A DNA stretch of 10,374 nt from Pseudomonadota bacterium (GCA_030635485.1 DAOVYS010000070.1:1-10374); one strand, 5' to 3'. Counted from the stretch's first letter, positions 1 through 6,468 are shown. Numbers and translations are program-made. Notes: a model not told the origin generated them from the letters alone.

Positions 1-1050
1 GACCAGATGTTGAATTGCGCCTGATATTCCGCATGCGATATATATTTTGGGGCAAACGGTTTTCCCGGTCTGTCCGACCTGGTGCGGATAATTGATCCAT
101 CCGCTGTCCACGGCCGCACGTGAGGCGCCGACAGCTCCGCCTACGGTGTCGGCGAATTCCCTGATCAGGGAAAAGCCCTTTTCATCGTCAAGTCCGCGGC
201 CTCCTGAAATAATAATGTCTGCTTCGGTAATATTGATCTGGTCCGATTCTTCAAACACGGTCTCAAGAACATTTACCCTGGATACCATTTGTTCGGGATC
301 GGGTCTGACTTGGATTATTTCACCTGTTCTCTCCGGATCACGAGGGTTAGGCTTCATTATGTTCGGCCGGACGGTTGCCATCTGTGGTCTGGTGTTTGGA
401 CATATGATGGTGGCCATCACGTTTCCGCCAAAGGCGGGCCTTGTCTGGAGAAGGAGGCCGTCTTCTTCCCTGATGTCCAGGTCCGTGCAGTCTGCCGTGA
501 GCCCTGTTTTGACCAGCGTGGCTACCCTCGGAATCAATGAACGGCCTATGGCTGTTGCGCCGGCCAGTACAATTTCCGGTTTGTGTTCAAGGATCAGATT
601 TTCCAGGATGTTTCCGTAGGCATCGTCCGTGTAGTCGGCCAGAGCATGGTCATCCGCTGAATATACTTTGTCGGCGCCCATGGCGATAAGTTCTTTTGCC
701 GGTTCGTCCAGATTCGTGCCTAGTAATACGGCCGTCAGCTCAACATTCCGTTTTTCAGCAAGCTGCCTGCCCACACCCAGAAGTTCCAGCGAAACCGGCG
801 CGAGCCGGTTGTTCCTGTATTCGGCAAAGACCCAGACTCCCGACCATTCGGAAAGATCGAGGCCGGGCGTCTTCTCTTCCTTTTCAATGGTCAGCGCCCC
901 GACCTCGCATTCATCCACGCATGCGCCGCACAGATTACATTTTTCGTTCACTTCCGCAACGCCGTTGTCATTCATCGTAATTGCTCCAAAAGAGCAACAT
1001 TCCTCGCAGGCGCCGCATCCTATGCAGGCATCAGTATCAATCAGTAACAT
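1..1050 (-). CDS. etfA: Electron transfer flavoprotein alpha subunit with N-terminal ferredoxin domain (3' end cut by window)
   Basis: Alpha subunit of the FAD-containing flavoprotein that passes electrons between acyl-CoA dehydrogenases and other carriers in the cytoplasm. The ATG is at 1048-1050; 350 codons are visible and the last roughly 50 residues lie outside the window. The N-terminus is a 2[4Fe-4S] ferredoxin domain: cysteines 9, 12, 15, 19 and 38, 41, 44, 48. The usual proline after the fourth cysteine of each cluster is absent (Ser20, Glu49). The ETF alpha N-terminal domain follows, then the FAD-binding C-terminal domain with GGRGL and the signature IYIACGISGAIQH near the window edge. 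Ferredoxin-fused EtfA is known from caffeyl-CoA reductase of Acetobacterium and from anaerobic Desulfobacterota, and suggests coupling to low-potential carriers (inference). It follows etfB after 76 bases filled by a repeat block. No clear Shine-Dalgarno sequence precedes the ATG. Confidence 0.95.
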   Translation of the reverse strand, partial: MLLIDTDACIGCGACEECCSFGAITMNDNGVAEVNEKCNLCGACVDECEVGALTIEKEEKTPGLDLSEWSGVWVFAEYRNNRLAPVSLELLGVGRQLAEKRNVELTAVLLGTNLDEPAKELIAMGADKVYSADDHALADYTDDAYGNILENLILEHKPEIVLAGATAIGRSLIPRVATLVKTGLTADCTDLDIREEDGLLLQTRPAFGGNVMATIICPNTRPQMATVRPNIMKPNPRDPERTGEIIQVRPDPEQMVSRVNVLETVFEESDQINITEADIIISGGRGLDDEKGFSLIREFADTVGGAVGASRAAVDSGWINYPHQVGQTGKTVCPKIYIACGISGAIQHLV

Positions 1051-1066
1051 AATCGTAACTAGTTCA

Positions 1067-1125
1067 GGTTAAGGTTAAAGGTTAAAGGTTAGAGGTTAGA
1101 GGTTAAGGAGAGTTGTTTTAACCTC
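1067..1125. repeat. Tandem 7-bp repeat (GGTTARA) with inverted partner in the etfB-etfA gap
   Basis: Six consecutive units of about 7 bp (GGTTAA, GGTTAAA, GGTTAAA, GGTTAGA, GGTTAGA, GGTTAAG) run from 1067 to 1107. The last unit forms a perfect 8-bp inverted repeat, GAGGTTAA (1099-1106) with TTAACCTC (1118-1125), so the etfB-etfA transcript could fold a hairpin here. The block fills most of the 76-bp intergenic space. There is no terminator-like T tract after it in the direction of transcription. Confidence 0.85.
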
Positions 1126-1126
1126 T

Positions 1127-1906
1127 TTATATCAGCCCGTTGAGTTTTTCAACCAGTTGATCGACCTGTTCCTCAACCGTTCCGGTCAGCATGGAACGTT
1201 CACCTTTGAATTCGGGCGCAAAGACCCGAACCACCTGGGTGTTGGACCCTTTAAGCCCAAGACAATCCGGATCAGCCCCGATATCTTCAGCGGTCAGGGC
1301 GGTTACCGGGAGTTTTTTAGCCTTCATTTTGCCTTTAAGGGAGGGGATTCTGGGTTCATTGATTTCCTTGACCACTGTAAAAAGCGCCGGCAGAGTGACC
1401 TCTACCTCGTCATGTCCGTCATCCATCATACGCTGGAGGCGCATAGTCCCGTCCGAATAATCCACGATTTTCTTCACATACGTAACATACGGGATGTCCA
1501 GCCTTTGTGCCAGGCCGGGGCCGACCTGGGCGGTGTCTCCGTCAATGGCCTGTTTGCCGCACAAAATAATGTCCCCGATGCCGATTTTTTTTGCCGCCAT
1601 TGCCAGCGTGTATGAAGTGGCCCATGTGTCTGCCCCGGCAAAGGCGCGATCAGATACAAGCACCATTTCATCAGCGCCGCAGGAGACCGCTTCTCGCAGC
1701 ACCTCTTCGGCCTGGGGCGGTCCCATGCTCATAACCGTCACTGTGCCGCCATACTGTTCTTTTAACCGGACCGCTTCTTCCAGAGCGTGGCGGTCAAACG
1801 GATTCATAATGCTCTCAACGCCTTCTCTGGAAAGGGTATTTGTCTTCGGGTCCAGACGAACGTCCTTGGTGTCCGGCACCTGCTTAACGCAAACGATAAT
1901 TTTCAT
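1127..1906 (-). CDS. etfB: Electron transfer flavoprotein beta subunit
   Basis: Beta subunit of the EtfAB heterodimer, 259 residues, the usual length for the family. It begins MKIIVCVKQVPDT, the hallmark N-terminus of EtfB. It then shows the conserved NPFDRHALEEAVRLKE stretch and, near residue 120, GKQAIDGDTAQVGP, the nucleotide-binding loop typical of the anaerobic (clostridial-type) EtfB proteins. It lies between an acyl-CoA dehydrogenase gene (95 bp upstream) and etfA (76 bp downstream), so all three probably form one electron-transfer module. Its loop and the ferredoxin-bearing partner fit a bifurcating or confurcating ETF, but this is inference because FAD content cannot be read here. 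No good Shine-Dalgarno sequence precedes the ATG at 1904-1906. The stop codon is TAA. Confidence 0.95.
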   Translation of the reverse strand: MKIIVCVKQVPDTKDVRLDPKTNTLSREGVESIMNPFDRHALEEAVRLKEQYGGTVTVMSMGPPQAEEVLREAVSCGADEMVLVSDRAFAGADTWATSYTLAMAAKKIGIGDIILCGKQAIDGDTAQVGPGLAQRLDIPYVTYVKKIVDYSDGTMRLQRMMDDGHDEVEVTLPALFTVVKEINEPRIPSLKGKMKAKKLPVTALTAEDIGADPDCLGLKGSNTQVVRVFAPEFKGERSMLTGTVEEQVDQLVEKLNGLI

Positions 1907-1982
1907 GATTGCTATAAATAATGTTGATTCAGAGGATTAAATGTAGTGGCAGATTGTCGTTGGGTTTTATGTCGGAAATGTT

Positions 1983-1998
1983 GTTTCCGGATGGAAAC
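1983..1998. repeat. Short palindrome GTTTCC-GGAT-GGAAAC
   Basis: Perfect 6-bp inverted repeat with a 4-base loop just after the acyl-CoA dehydrogenase stop codon. The sequence CCGGATGGAAACC (1987-1999) recurs exactly at 5496-5508, and GTTTCCGG also recurs inside the hairpin at 5391-5398. It therefore looks like a dispersed short palindrome rather than a private terminator. No T tract follows on the minus strand. Confidence 0.6.
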
Positions 1999-2001
1999 CG
2001 G

Positions 2002-3156
2002 CTAATTTCTGCTATATTCTTTATTTAATTCTTGCCCGATCACGTTTCGTTGTATCTGGTTGGTTCCCTCGTAGATCTGAAGAATTTTTGCGTCTCGCAT
2101 CATTTTTTCAACCGGATATTCACGCATATATCCGTAACCGGCCAAGACCTGGACCGCGTCGGTTGTCACTTTCATGGCCATGTCGGTTGCAAAGGTCTTG
2201 CACATGGCTGAAACTTTTGAGATGCTTTTGGGCTTTGAATCGATGTATTTCGCAGTCGCGTAAATAAGAGCCCGTGCAGCCTCTATCTGGATTGCCATGT
2301 CGGCCAGAAGATGTTGTACCGCCTGGAATGAAATGACAGGTTTGCCGAATTGAATTCTCTGTTTGGCATAGGGAACAGCTACATCCAGGGCGCTTTGCCC
2401 CAGCCCGACCCCGAGAATAGCAATCCCGGGTCTGGATATGTTCAGTGTCTTCATTACCGTGATAAATCCTGTGCCGACCCTGCCGATTATCCGGTCCTCA
2501 GGTATCCGGCAGTCTTTGAAATAGAGCGGCCGTGTGGCGGATGCCCTGATCCCCAGTTTTTTTTCTTTAGGACCGTATGAAAAACCGGGATCAGTATCTT
2601 CAACCACGAACATGGTTGCTCCTCTGGCACCCTTTTTTCGGTCCGTCATTGCAATTACTGAATAGATATTTGCTTCACCGCCGTTTGTGATCCACTGTTT
2701 GGAACCGTTCAGCACCCATTCGTCATTGTCAAGCACCGCAGTTGTCTGGATGCCGGATGCATCGCTTCCCGCATCCGGTTCGGTCAGGGCAAAGGCTGCG
2801 GTTTTTTTGCCGCTTGCCACATCGGGCAGGTATTTATGTTTCAGTTCAGAGCTTCCTGAGATGATCATGGGATAGATCCCTAAGGCGCTGGCGGCAAAAA
2901 CGGTTGCCACGCCTATGCAGCCGCGGGCAAACTGTTCAAGCGCTAGGATGTTTTCAAAACTACCTCCGCCGAATCCTCCGTATTCCTCCGGGATGTAAAG
3001 ACCGGATAAATCTGCCTGGGCAATGGTTTTAATGATGTCGGTGGGGTACTCTTCTTTCTCATCAAGTTCGGCCCGCTGAGGTATGATCTTTTCATTGGCT
3101 ATTTGACGGGCCACGTCAACGATCATCTGCTGTTCTTCGGTCAGGAAGTAATCCAA
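2002..3156 (-). CDS. Acyl-CoA dehydrogenase (FAD-dependent)
   Basis: Oxidises an acyl-CoA at the alpha-beta carbons, or runs in reverse as an enoyl-CoA reductase, passing electrons to the ETF encoded next door. It is 384 residues, normal for the short/medium-chain family. The order is an N-terminal helical domain, a middle beta domain with ALTEPDAGSD (signature 1, about residues 124-133) and KQWITNGG, and a C-terminal helical domain with QVLAGYGYMREYPVEKMMRDAK (signature 2; given in outline only). The catalytic base is very likely Glu363 in QIYEGTNQIQR, the position used by short-chain butyryl-CoA-type enzymes. The start is TTG at 3154-3156, with AAGG eight bases upstream; it gives the canonical N-terminus MDYFLTEEQQM. 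It sits 58 bp after fabH. The substrate cannot be read from sequence: butyryl-, glutaryl- and cyclic acyl-CoA types remain possible. The stop is TAG, at a normal family end. Confidence 0.93.
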   Translation of the reverse strand: MDYFLTEEQQMIVDVARQIANEKIIPQRAELDEKEEYPTDIIKTIAQADLSGLYIPEEYGGFGGGSFENILALEQFARGCIGVATVFAASALGIYPMIISGSSELKHKYLPDVASGKKTAAFALTEPDAGSDASGIQTTAVLDNDEWVLNGSKQWITNGGEANIYSVIAMTDRKKGARGATMFVVEDTDPGFSYGPKEKKLGIRASATRPLYFKDCRIPEDRIIGRVGTGFITVMKTLNISRPGIAILGVGLGQSALDVAVPYAKQRIQFGKPVISFQAVQHLLADMAIQIEAARALIYATAKYIDSKPKSISKVSAMCKTFATDMAMKVTTDAVQVLAGYGYMREYPVEKMMRDAKILQIYEGTNQIQRNVIGQELNKEYSRN

Positions 3157-3214
3157 TGTTTTTACCTTTTTATAATATAAGATTGTACGTTTTTCGGTTA
3201 TGCCGGTTTGGGCA

Positions 3215-4225
3215 TTACCACCTTATTATGGTGGTTCCCCAAGTGAAGCCTCCACCCATGGCGCACAACACGAGCAGATCGCCTTTTTTCAGTCTTCCTT
3301 CACGGTTGGCTTCATCCAGTGCGATCGGCACGCTGGCTGCGGATGTATTACCATATTTGTTAAGATTTATGAAGATTTTTTCAAAGGGAATATTCAGCCG
3401 ATCCGCAAGGCCTTTCAGTATTCGGATATTGGCCTGATGTGGGATCAGCAGATCTATGTCAGCGACCGTCATGTCAACTGTTGCAAGGAGTTCACTGACA
3501 GCGCCGGACATAGCCCGGACTGCAAATTTAAAGACATCTTTTCCTTTCATCCGGATATAGGGCCCTTGCTCGGACCCGATTTCTGTTTTATTATTGTTTT
3601 TTGTCTGGAAGTTGAGATCGGGATTCATGCTCGGAGCGCTGTCCAGCATGAGGAGATCCGATAGCCGGCCATCGGAAAAGAGGCGGCTTGCCAGAATTCC
3701 ACTGTCGTTGTTGTCCGAGGTTGCCAGCACACAGGCCCCGGCGCCGTCCCCAAAAAGAACACAGGTGTCCCGGTCCTTCCAGTTGACCCTGGCCGAAAGG
3801 TTTTCCGTACCGATAATCAGAGCCTTCATGTCCGGTTTGCATCTTAAATATTTGTCCGCGGTGTCAAGTCCGTACACAAACCCTGAACATGCCGCATTTA
3901 CATCAAGGGCAAAGGCATTGACGGCGCCCAGCTCCTGTTGGACGAAACATGCGCAGGAAGGCATTGCCATCTCCGGTGTCATTGTGCCGACAATTATCAG
4001 GTCGATTTCGTCAGGAGTGAGCCCTGCCATTTTCAAGGCATCTTTTCCAGCGGCCGCAGCAATCCTTGAAGTCTCTTCCCCTTTTGTTGCGATTCGCCTT
4101 GATTTTATTCCGGTCCTGGTGGTGATCCATTCGTCGGATGTGTCCACCATTTTTTCCAGATCACGGTTTGTAAGAATCCGTTTTGGGAGATATGAACCTG
4201 TTCCCAGAATGGTCGGTCTGGTCAT
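3215..4225 (-). CDS. fabH: Beta-ketoacyl-ACP synthase III
   Basis: Condenses an acyl-CoA (usually acetyl-CoA) with malonyl-ACP to start type II fatty acid synthesis in the cytoplasm. The length, 336 residues, is normal. The thiolase-fold catalytic triad is visible: Cys113 in NAACSGF, His263 in IPHQANIRI and Asn293 in NKYGNTSAAS, followed by the C-terminal GGGFTWG glycine loop. The N-terminal LGTGSYLPKRILTNRDLE and DEWITTRTGI blocks are typical. The ATG at 4223-4225 overlaps the TGA that would end the full plsX frame (ATGA), which implies translational coupling. As plsX now reads, its amber codon stops ribosomes 95 bases earlier. The gene order plsX-fabH is classic, but the next gene is an acyl-CoA dehydrogenase rather than fabD. 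Confidence 0.97.
   Translation of the reverse strand: MTRPTILGTGSYLPKRILTNRDLEKMVDTSDEWITTRTGIKSRRIATKGEETSRIAAAAGKDALKMAGLTPDEIDLIIVGTMTPEMAMPSCACFVQQELGAVNAFALDVNAACSGFVYGLDTADKYLRCKPDMKALIIGTENLSARVNWKDRDTCVLFGDGAGACVLATSDNNDSGILASRLFSDGRLSDLLMLDSAPSMNPDLNFQTKNNNKTEIGSEQGPYIRMKGKDVFKFAVRAMSGAVSELLATVDMTVADIDLLIPHQANIRILKGLADRLNIPFEKIFINLNKYGNTSAASVPIALDEANREGRLKKGDLLVLCAMGGGFTWGTTIIRW
3218..3235 (-). other. Small stem-loop at the fabH 3' end
   Basis: ACCACC (3218-3223) and GGTGGT (3230-3235) form a perfect 6-bp stem around a 7-base loop, overlapping the last fabH codons and its stop. No run of T follows on the minus strand, so it is not a convincing intrinsic terminator. It could affect mRNA stability, or be coincidental. 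Confidence 0.3.
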
Positions 4226-4320
4226 TGGATTGTTCCGTCTGTCTCAAGATTAGAGTTATTGCAGGTTTCCATCATGTCAAGGATGTATCGGTTCACCTCT
4301 TTCTCAACCAGTTTTCCTGC
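4222..4320 (-). other. plsX: Conserved 3' extension of the plsX frame beyond the amber codon
   Basis: After TAG at 4321-4323 the plsX frame stays open for 32 sense codons and ends in TGA at 4222-4224. The encoded residues begin AGKLVEKEVNRYILDMMET. Directly after the preceding NAIKNALK this reads like the amphipathic C-terminal helix of PlsX, where a glutamine is common at the position now held by TAG (family knowledge from memory). CAG to TAG is one transition. The TGA shares bases with the fabH ATG, giving the ATGA overlap expected of an intact coupled plsX-fabH pair. The read-through protein would have 342 residues, the usual PlsX size. Confidence 0.8.
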
Positions 4321-5250
4321 CTATTTGAGGGCGTTTTTGATGGCATTGGCATTTGAGAGTCCGTGGCAGATAATACCTATACCGTTTAACCCCAGAAGCG
4401 GTCCTCCGCCGTATTCGGTGTAGTCGACTTTTTTCTTAAAGTTTTCAAAGGCCTGCTTTGCCAGCATATATCCCATTTTTGCCATGAATGATTTGTTGAT
4501 TTCGTCACGGAGCATAAGCATTACGGCTTCAGCAAGTCCTTCGCTCAGTTTCAGGCAGACGTTTCCTACAAAGCCATCGCACACGATTACATCCACGTCA
4601 CCGTGGAATATGTCGCGGCCCTCGACATTGCCGATAAAGTTCAGGGGACTCTCCTGCAATAACTCGCGGGACTTCCTGACAAGCGTATTGCCTTTGCTGC
4701 TCTCTTCCCCTATGCTCAATAGACCGATTCGTGGTTCATCGATATCAAACATCACTTTTGAGAAGGCGGATGCCATGACCCCGAATTGAAGAAGGTGAAT
4801 GGGACGGCAGTCGACGTTTGCCCCGACATCCATCATGACAAGGGGTTTCTTCAGAGTGGGATAGATGGAAGCAATGCCCGGTCTTGACACGTGCCGGAGT
4901 CTTCCGAGACCTCTGATGGCCGCAGCCATACTAGCTCCGGAGTTTCCTGCGCTTACCAAAGCCTGTACTTTACCTTGTTTGAGAAGGTCAACAGCGATTA
5001 CGATGGATGAGTCTCTCTTTTTTTTAACAGCCTTGATAGGGGACTCATCCATTGAGATAACCTCTGTCGTATGCACGACATGGATTCTGTCATTATTCGA
5101 ATAATCCTTAAGCGCTGTGGAGAGTCGATCCCTGTTTCCGACAAGTGTTATCTCAAGATCTGATTCGGTGACGGCTTTAATCGCACCGGATACTACTTCA
5201 TCCGGACCACGATCACCGCCCATGGCATCCAGGGCTATATGGATTGTCAT
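4321..5250 (-). CDS. plsX: Phosphate acyltransferase PlsX, ending at an in-frame amber codon
   Basis: Converts acyl-ACP and phosphate to acyl-phosphate, the donor for the PlsY step of phospholipid synthesis; a peripheral membrane enzyme. The N-terminus MTIHIALDAMGGDRGP is diagnostic and fixes the start at ATG 5248-5250; an upstream in-frame GTG at 5278-5280 is less likely. Conserved blocks follow: SAGNSGASMAA, MDVGANVDC, IGEESSKGN, VCDGFVGNVCLK and YGGGPLLGLNGIGIICHG. As written it is 309 residues, about 30 short of typical PlsX, because codon 310 is TAG (4321-4323). The same frame continues for 32 more codons of plausible PlsX C-terminus to a TGA at 4222-4224. Either the protein lacks its last helix, the TAG is read through, or the base is wrong. 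It lies between rpmF and fabH as in many bacteria. Confidence 0.95.
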   Translation of the reverse strand: MTIHIALDAMGGDRGPDEVVSGAIKAVTESDLEITLVGNRDRLSTALKDYSNNDRIHVVHTTEVISMDESPIKAVKKKRDSSIVIAVDLLKQGKVQALVSAGNSGASMAAAIRGLGRLRHVSRPGIASIYPTLKKPLVMMDVGANVDCRPIHLLQFGVMASAFSKVMFDIDEPRIGLLSIGEESSKGNTLVRKSRELLQESPLNFIGNVEGRDIFHGDVDVIVCDGFVGNVCLKLSEGLAEAVMLMLRDEINKSFMAKMGYMLAKQAFENFKKKVDYTEYGGGPLLGLNGIGIICHGLSNANAIKNALK

Positions 5251-5378
5251 TACATCATCTATCCATCTCGCAAAAAGCACTCGATGGACTTTAACTGCGC
5301 TTGTAACATTTTGAAATTACGGGGCGGAGGTCCTGTTTCTCAGGCTTTTTGCGGGTCTGTTAACTAATTCGGTTTTGT

Positions 5379-5398
5379 CCGGAAACCACCGTTTCCGG
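5379..5398. repeat. Palindromic hairpin CCGGAAAC-CACC-GTTTCCGG
   Basis: Perfect 8-bp inverted repeat with a 4-base loop in the rpmF-plsX gap. The arm GTTTCCGG is shared with the palindrome at 1983-1990. No T tract follows on the minus strand (the next bases are ACAAAACCGAATTAG), so it is a dispersed palindrome more than a terminator. Confidence 0.65.
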
Positions 5399-5405
5399 CT
5401 TTAAG

Positions 5406-5473
5406 AATACAGGAGACAGAATTCAGAATATATGAAATCAAATAGATATTCCGGCTCCTGACTCCTGGATTCT
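5406..5473. repeat. Inverted block of 7-bp-period repeats (CAGNANN/CTGNNTN)
   Basis: The left part (5406-5429) reads AATACAG GAGACAG AATTCAG AAT, a 7-bp period anchored on CAG. The right part (5455-5473) reads on the same strand CTCCTGA CTCCTGG ATTCT, also period 7 and roughly the reverse complement of the left part (CAGGAGACAG against CAGGAGTCAG). The two parts could pair across a loop of about 25 bases. The architecture is the same as the blocks at 1067-1125 and 9549-9650, although the unit sequence differs. Confidence 0.65.
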
Positions 5474-5503
5474 CCATCCGTAAAGTCAGGCTTTGCCGGA
5501 TGG
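5474..5503. repeat. Stem-loop CCATCCG...CGGATGG
   Basis: Arms CCATCCG (5474-5480) and CGGATGG (5497-5503) are perfect complements, extended inward by TAAAG/CTTTG with one mismatch and one bulge. The right arm continues into GGAAACC, reproducing the 13-bp word CCGGATGGAAACC seen at 1987-1999. No T tract follows on the minus strand. Confidence 0.55.
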
Positions 5504-5567
5504 AAACCAGTTCGTATTCGTCTTGAAACGGCCCTTATGAGGTTAGGGTTTACGAGACGCTTGTCAA

Positions 5568-5753
5568 TTATTCTTCGTCGTCAACCCTTATGACGGTTCT
5601 GCCTTTGTAGGTGCCGCATCCGGCGCAGAGTCTGTGAGGCAGTTTCGGTTCACCACACTCGGGGCAGTTTGCCACGTTGGGAGGGGTCAGGGCGTCGTGG
5701 GAACGTCTTTTTCTGGTGCGGGAATGAGAGTGTCTTCTTTTGGGTAAAGCCAT
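5568..5753 (-). CDS. rpmF: 50S ribosomal protein L32, zinc-ribbon form
   Basis: Small basic protein of the large ribosomal subunit, 61 residues, normal length. The N-terminus MALPKRRHSHSRTRKRRSHD is diagnostic. Four cysteines, 30, 33, 43 and 46 (CPEC ... CAGC), make the zinc-binding (C+) form. A good ribosome binding site, GGAAGG at 5763-5768, stands nine bases before the ATG. It lies 115 bases after yceD, with a possible intrinsic terminator or attenuator in between, and before plsX, matching the widespread yceD-rpmF-plsX order that links ribosome and membrane-lipid synthesis. The stop is TAA. Confidence 0.98.
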   Translation of the reverse strand: MALPKRRHSHSRTRKRRSHDALTPPNVANCPECGEPKLPHRLCAGCGTYKGRTVIRVDDEE

Positions 5754-5815
5754 TTTTTTATACCTTCCTTATATTTGCCGGTAACAAATAGTCGACCGGC
5801 CAGATTTACCGTTAT

Positions 5816-5860
5816 AAAAAAAAGCGGGGCTTTCCGCCATTGAAATCAGGGGAGTAGCCC
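5816..5860 (-). terminator. Possible intrinsic terminator/attenuator between yceD and rpmF
   Basis: On the minus strand, eight bases past the yceD stop, GGGCT (5856-5860) can pair with AGCCC (5827-5831). An inner alternative GCGG/CCGC stem immediately precedes eight consecutive T (5816-5823). The stems are short (4-5 bp), so termination is probably partial. That would suit attenuation between yceD and rpmF, but this is inference. A second inverted pair, GCCGGT/ACCGGC, lies further down the rpmF leader (about 5779-5802). Confidence 0.5.
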
Positions 5861-5868
5861 TATTTGTG

Positions 5869-6390
5869 TCAAATTGTCGTTTTTTTCAGCTTGTCCAGTA
5901 TTCTGAATGGTGAAGATCCGGAATCCTGAGGGCAACCGCATTTTTCCCGGTTTTTGTTGGCCCCGCAGCGATTGCACAATCCCTTACAGCTGTCCGAGCA
6001 GAGTTTTTTCCCTGGGATGGATAGAAAAATTTGCTGTCTCAGCACGTAAAATATATCAATTACAGGTTCGTCCAGGAAGATCACATCCATTTCATTGCGT
6101 TCACAGACGTGATTCTGGACTGATGTTCCCTTGAAATCATCCGCCAGTTCGAGGTCAGCCCGAAAGTTGACATCAAGCGGAAGATTGAAAGGGTCAAGGC
6201 ATCGATCACAATGCAATACTATAGTTGTATTGATTGCGCCTTCCAGCAGGACCCGCTTGCCTCTCTTTTCCAGAAAGATCCTGGCATCGGCTGGTCCGGA
6301 TCTGGAAATTTCATCCGAAGGAAACCATGATTCATCTCTGATCGTCAAATCCAGTCCTTCATCCGGGATCTGAGTAAATTGAACTTTCAA
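5869..6390 (-). CDS. yceD: YceD/DUF177 family protein
   Basis: Member of the YceD (DUF177) family, found next to rpmF in most bacteria. It has been linked to 23S rRNA/ribosome assembly, but its biochemical role is not settled. I choose TTG at 6388-6390, giving 173 residues and the family-like N-terminus MKVQFTQIPDEGLDL; GGGGTG stands five bases upstream. Longer in-frame starts up to 6537 are ruled out by the promoter at 6441-6468, which would lie inside them. The central CDRCLDPF and FLDEPVIDI stretches are typical. The C-terminal Cys-rich tail (CSDSCKGLCNRCG ... KCGC) is a putative zinc site seen in many family members. The TGA stop at 5869-5871 precedes a possible terminator and rpmF. Confidence 0.88.
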   Translation of the reverse strand: MKVQFTQIPDEGLDLTIRDESWFPSDEISRSGPADARIFLEKRGKRVLLEGAINTTIVLHCDRCLDPFNLPLDVNFRADLELADDFKGTSVQNHVCERNEMDVIFLDEPVIDIFYVLRQQIFLSIPGKKLCSDSCKGLCNRCGANKNREKCGCPQDSGSSPFRILDKLKKTTI

Positions 6391-6440
6391 AGATGCACCC
6401 CATATGATTGAAGGATAAGTATCCGATGATGAAACAAGAT

Positions 6441-6468
6441 AGTATAAATAATTATATTCCCATGTCAA
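6441..6468 (-). promoter_or_regulatory. Sigma70-type promoter for yceD-rpmF-plsX-fabH
   Basis: On the minus strand TTGACA (6463-6468) is a perfect -35, followed by a 16-base AT-rich spacer and TATACT (6441-6446) as -10. Transcription would start near 6434, leaving a leader of about 45 bases before the yceD TTG. This is the best promoter match in the window. It separates the mla/CNBD genes from the lipid-synthesis cluster. Confidence 0.8.

Larger units (their letters stand above)
5281..5567 (-). other. Unusually long structured rpmF-plsX gap
   Basis: This 317-base gap (to the chosen plsX start at 5250) is long for a pair that is normally close. I see no gene in it. From upstream to downstream on the minus strand it holds a GGTTAGGGTTTA-like scrap (5541-5552), a stem-loop (5474-5503), a self-complementary 7-bp-period repeat block (5406-5473) and a perfect 8-bp palindromic hairpin (5379-5398). 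A TTGACA starts at the rpmF stop, but no good -10 follows at 16-18 bases. It looks like accumulated intergenic repeats that are transcribed through. Confidence 0.6.

Noticed and set aside
92..1072. Open plus-strand frames opposite etfA
   Set aside because: They are antisense to a clearly recognisable EtfA with intact ferredoxin and FAD motifs; the plus-strand translations resemble nothing and have low complexity.
1067..1107. CRISPR array or true telomere from the short repeats
   Set aside because: Units are 7 bp without spacers, lie inside an operon, and there is no sequence end or cas gene.
1494..1940. 148-codon plus-strand frame opposite etfB
   Set aside because: Fully antisense to conserved EtfB sequence and without recognisable motifs; a codon-bias shadow.
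2002..2004. Amber stop of the acyl-CoA dehydrogenase as another read-through site
   Set aside because: The protein already has its full normal length, and the frame beyond contains intergenic palindrome sequence without protein-like character.
3157..3200. Promoter for the acyl-CoA dehydrogenase in the AT-rich fabH gap (TATATTATAAAAAGG)
   Set aside because: No acceptable -35 at the right spacing, and the start site would fall on the ribosome binding site.
5251..5280. GTG start of plsX at 5278-5280
   Set aside because: PlsX proteins begin a few residues before ALDAMGGD; the ATG at 5250 fits this and the upstream residues are not family-like.
5474..5503. Intrinsic terminator after rpmF
   Set aside because: The stem is fair, but no T tract follows in the direction of transcription and part of it belongs to a dispersed repeat.
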